A program made the translations under genes and the position numbers. DNA of 64,000 nt from Streptobacillus felis (GTDB lineage: Bacteria > Fusobacteriota > Fusobacteriia > Fusobacteriales > Leptotrichiaceae): NCBI RefSeq assembly GCF_001559775.1, contig NZ_LOHX01000073.1:34436-98435 (forward strand), read 5' to 3'. Below the pieces are notes generated by a model. It did no database searches and was not told the DNA's origin. It saw only the letters and a program-made list of their open reading frames with translations. Of the stretch, positions 63,899 through 64,000 are shown piece after piece (position 1 is the stretch's first letter; each line of letters opens with the position of its first letter).

Positions 63899-64000
63899 CA
63901 AAATAAATATTTTTTGATGTTTTACCATTAAAAATTTTTCTTGGATAATTATTCATAAAGTCTTGTATATATTCTATCTCTTCATTACTTAACTTATTAA
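63879..64000 (-). CDS. IS30-type transposase, C-terminal end (cut off by the window)
   Basis: The minus-strand frame open from the window edge reads LSNEEIEYIQDFMNNYPRKI followed by FNGKTSKNIYFENKNAA and a stop at 63879-63881. This is the C-terminal pattern of IS30-family transposases ('...lN.RPRK.LgykTP.e.f'). About 39 residues are visible, so completeness and activity cannot be judged. Confidence 0.65.
   Translation of the reverse strand, partial: NKLSNEEIEYIQDFMNNYPRKIFNGKTSKNIYFENKNAA

Larger units (their letters stand above)
63835..64000 (-). mobile_element. Right-edge part of a putative IS30-family insertion sequence
   Basis: Inferred from the transposase C-terminus. The element's end should lie shortly beyond the stop codon, somewhere about 63835-63862. 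Its inverted repeat cannot be fixed because the other end is outside the window. Confidence 0.4.

Noticed and set aside
1..64000. CRISPR array, tRNA or rRNA genes, toxin-antitoxin or restriction loci
   Set aside because: No repeat-spacer pattern, no cloverleaf with GTTCRA-type T loop in the short intergenic spaces, and no recognisable members of these families were found.

Overview
The window is a 64 kb piece of a very AT-rich bacterial chromosome with heavy AGA/TTA/AAA codon use and strong GGAGG ribosome binding sites. The gene content (type III glutamine synthetase, fumarate-type PyrD, MreB with an amphipathic N-terminus, HtpX, MutS2, TtcA, U32 peptidase, SpoIID/LytB-type protein in a non-sporulating gene context) suggests a member of the Fusobacteriota, most like the reduced Leptotrichiaceae (Sneathia/Streptobacillus type). 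That placement is inferred from gene content and base composition only. Almost everything is housekeeping. I see no rRNA, tRNA, CRISPR array or prophage. One insertion sequence enters at the right edge.

Layout. 1-2.8 kb: secA without its 5' end, then an orphan gene whose C-terminal half looks like a phage HK97-type capsid protein. 2.8-5.5 kb: a methionine ABC transporter operon (metN-metI-metQ) behind a leader with a promoter, a 16-codon ORF rich in Met codons near its end, mutually exclusive hairpins and an intrinsic terminator. I read this as a ribosome-dependent attenuator. 5.5-14 kb: secreted hydrolase, AI-2E-type permease, then mltG, SpoIID-like, tilS and ftsH, followed by rpmF and htpX. 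14-28 kb: a long + strand run with mutS2, cysS, mreB, holB-like, murI, ruvA, a DMT permease, uvrA, an aminotransferase, an RNA m5U methyltransferase and a purine nucleoside phosphorylase.

28.4-31.7 kb: a decayed maf pseudogene, a low-molecular-weight phosphatase, pyrD, a small unknown, a cyclophilin lipoprotein and mscL. 31.8-37.6 kb: lepA, a DEDDh exonuclease and a TRIC-family protein on +, then type III glutamine synthetase and an NlpC/P60 hydrolase on -. 37.7-45.2 kb: thymidine kinase fused to a degenerate BioD-like domain, an exported unknown, a large FtsX-type permease with a coiled coil, a small exported protein, an RsuA-type pseudouridine synthase, a degenerate shikimate-dehydrogenase-like protein and an unknown. 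45.2-52.7 kb: HAD phosphatase, dnaX, rplI, dnaB, U32 protein and a two-component pair. 52.7-59.1 kb: truB, galU, nnr (NAD(P)HX repair), a 340 bp non-coding stretch with four DnaA-box-like sites, coaBC, ttcA-like and a deoxynucleoside kinase. 59.1-63.7 kb: a minus-strand operon (Nudix, mgtE, unknown, YgjP-type metallopeptidase, cyclophilin, M42 aminopeptidase). 63.9 kb to the end: the C-terminus of an IS30-type transposase.

Functional themes: envelope building and remodelling (mreB, murI, mltG, SpoIID-like, NlpC/P60), DNA replication and repair (holB-like, dnaX, dnaB, mutS2, uvrA, ruvA), nucleotide salvage (tdk, dNK, punA) and RNA modification (tilS, truB, RsuA-type, RlmD-type, ttcA-like). The observations I rate highest are the methionine leader-peptide attenuator, the thymidine kinase-BioD-like fusion, the domesticated capsid-like orphan, the AroE-like pseudoenzyme and the DnaA-box cluster.
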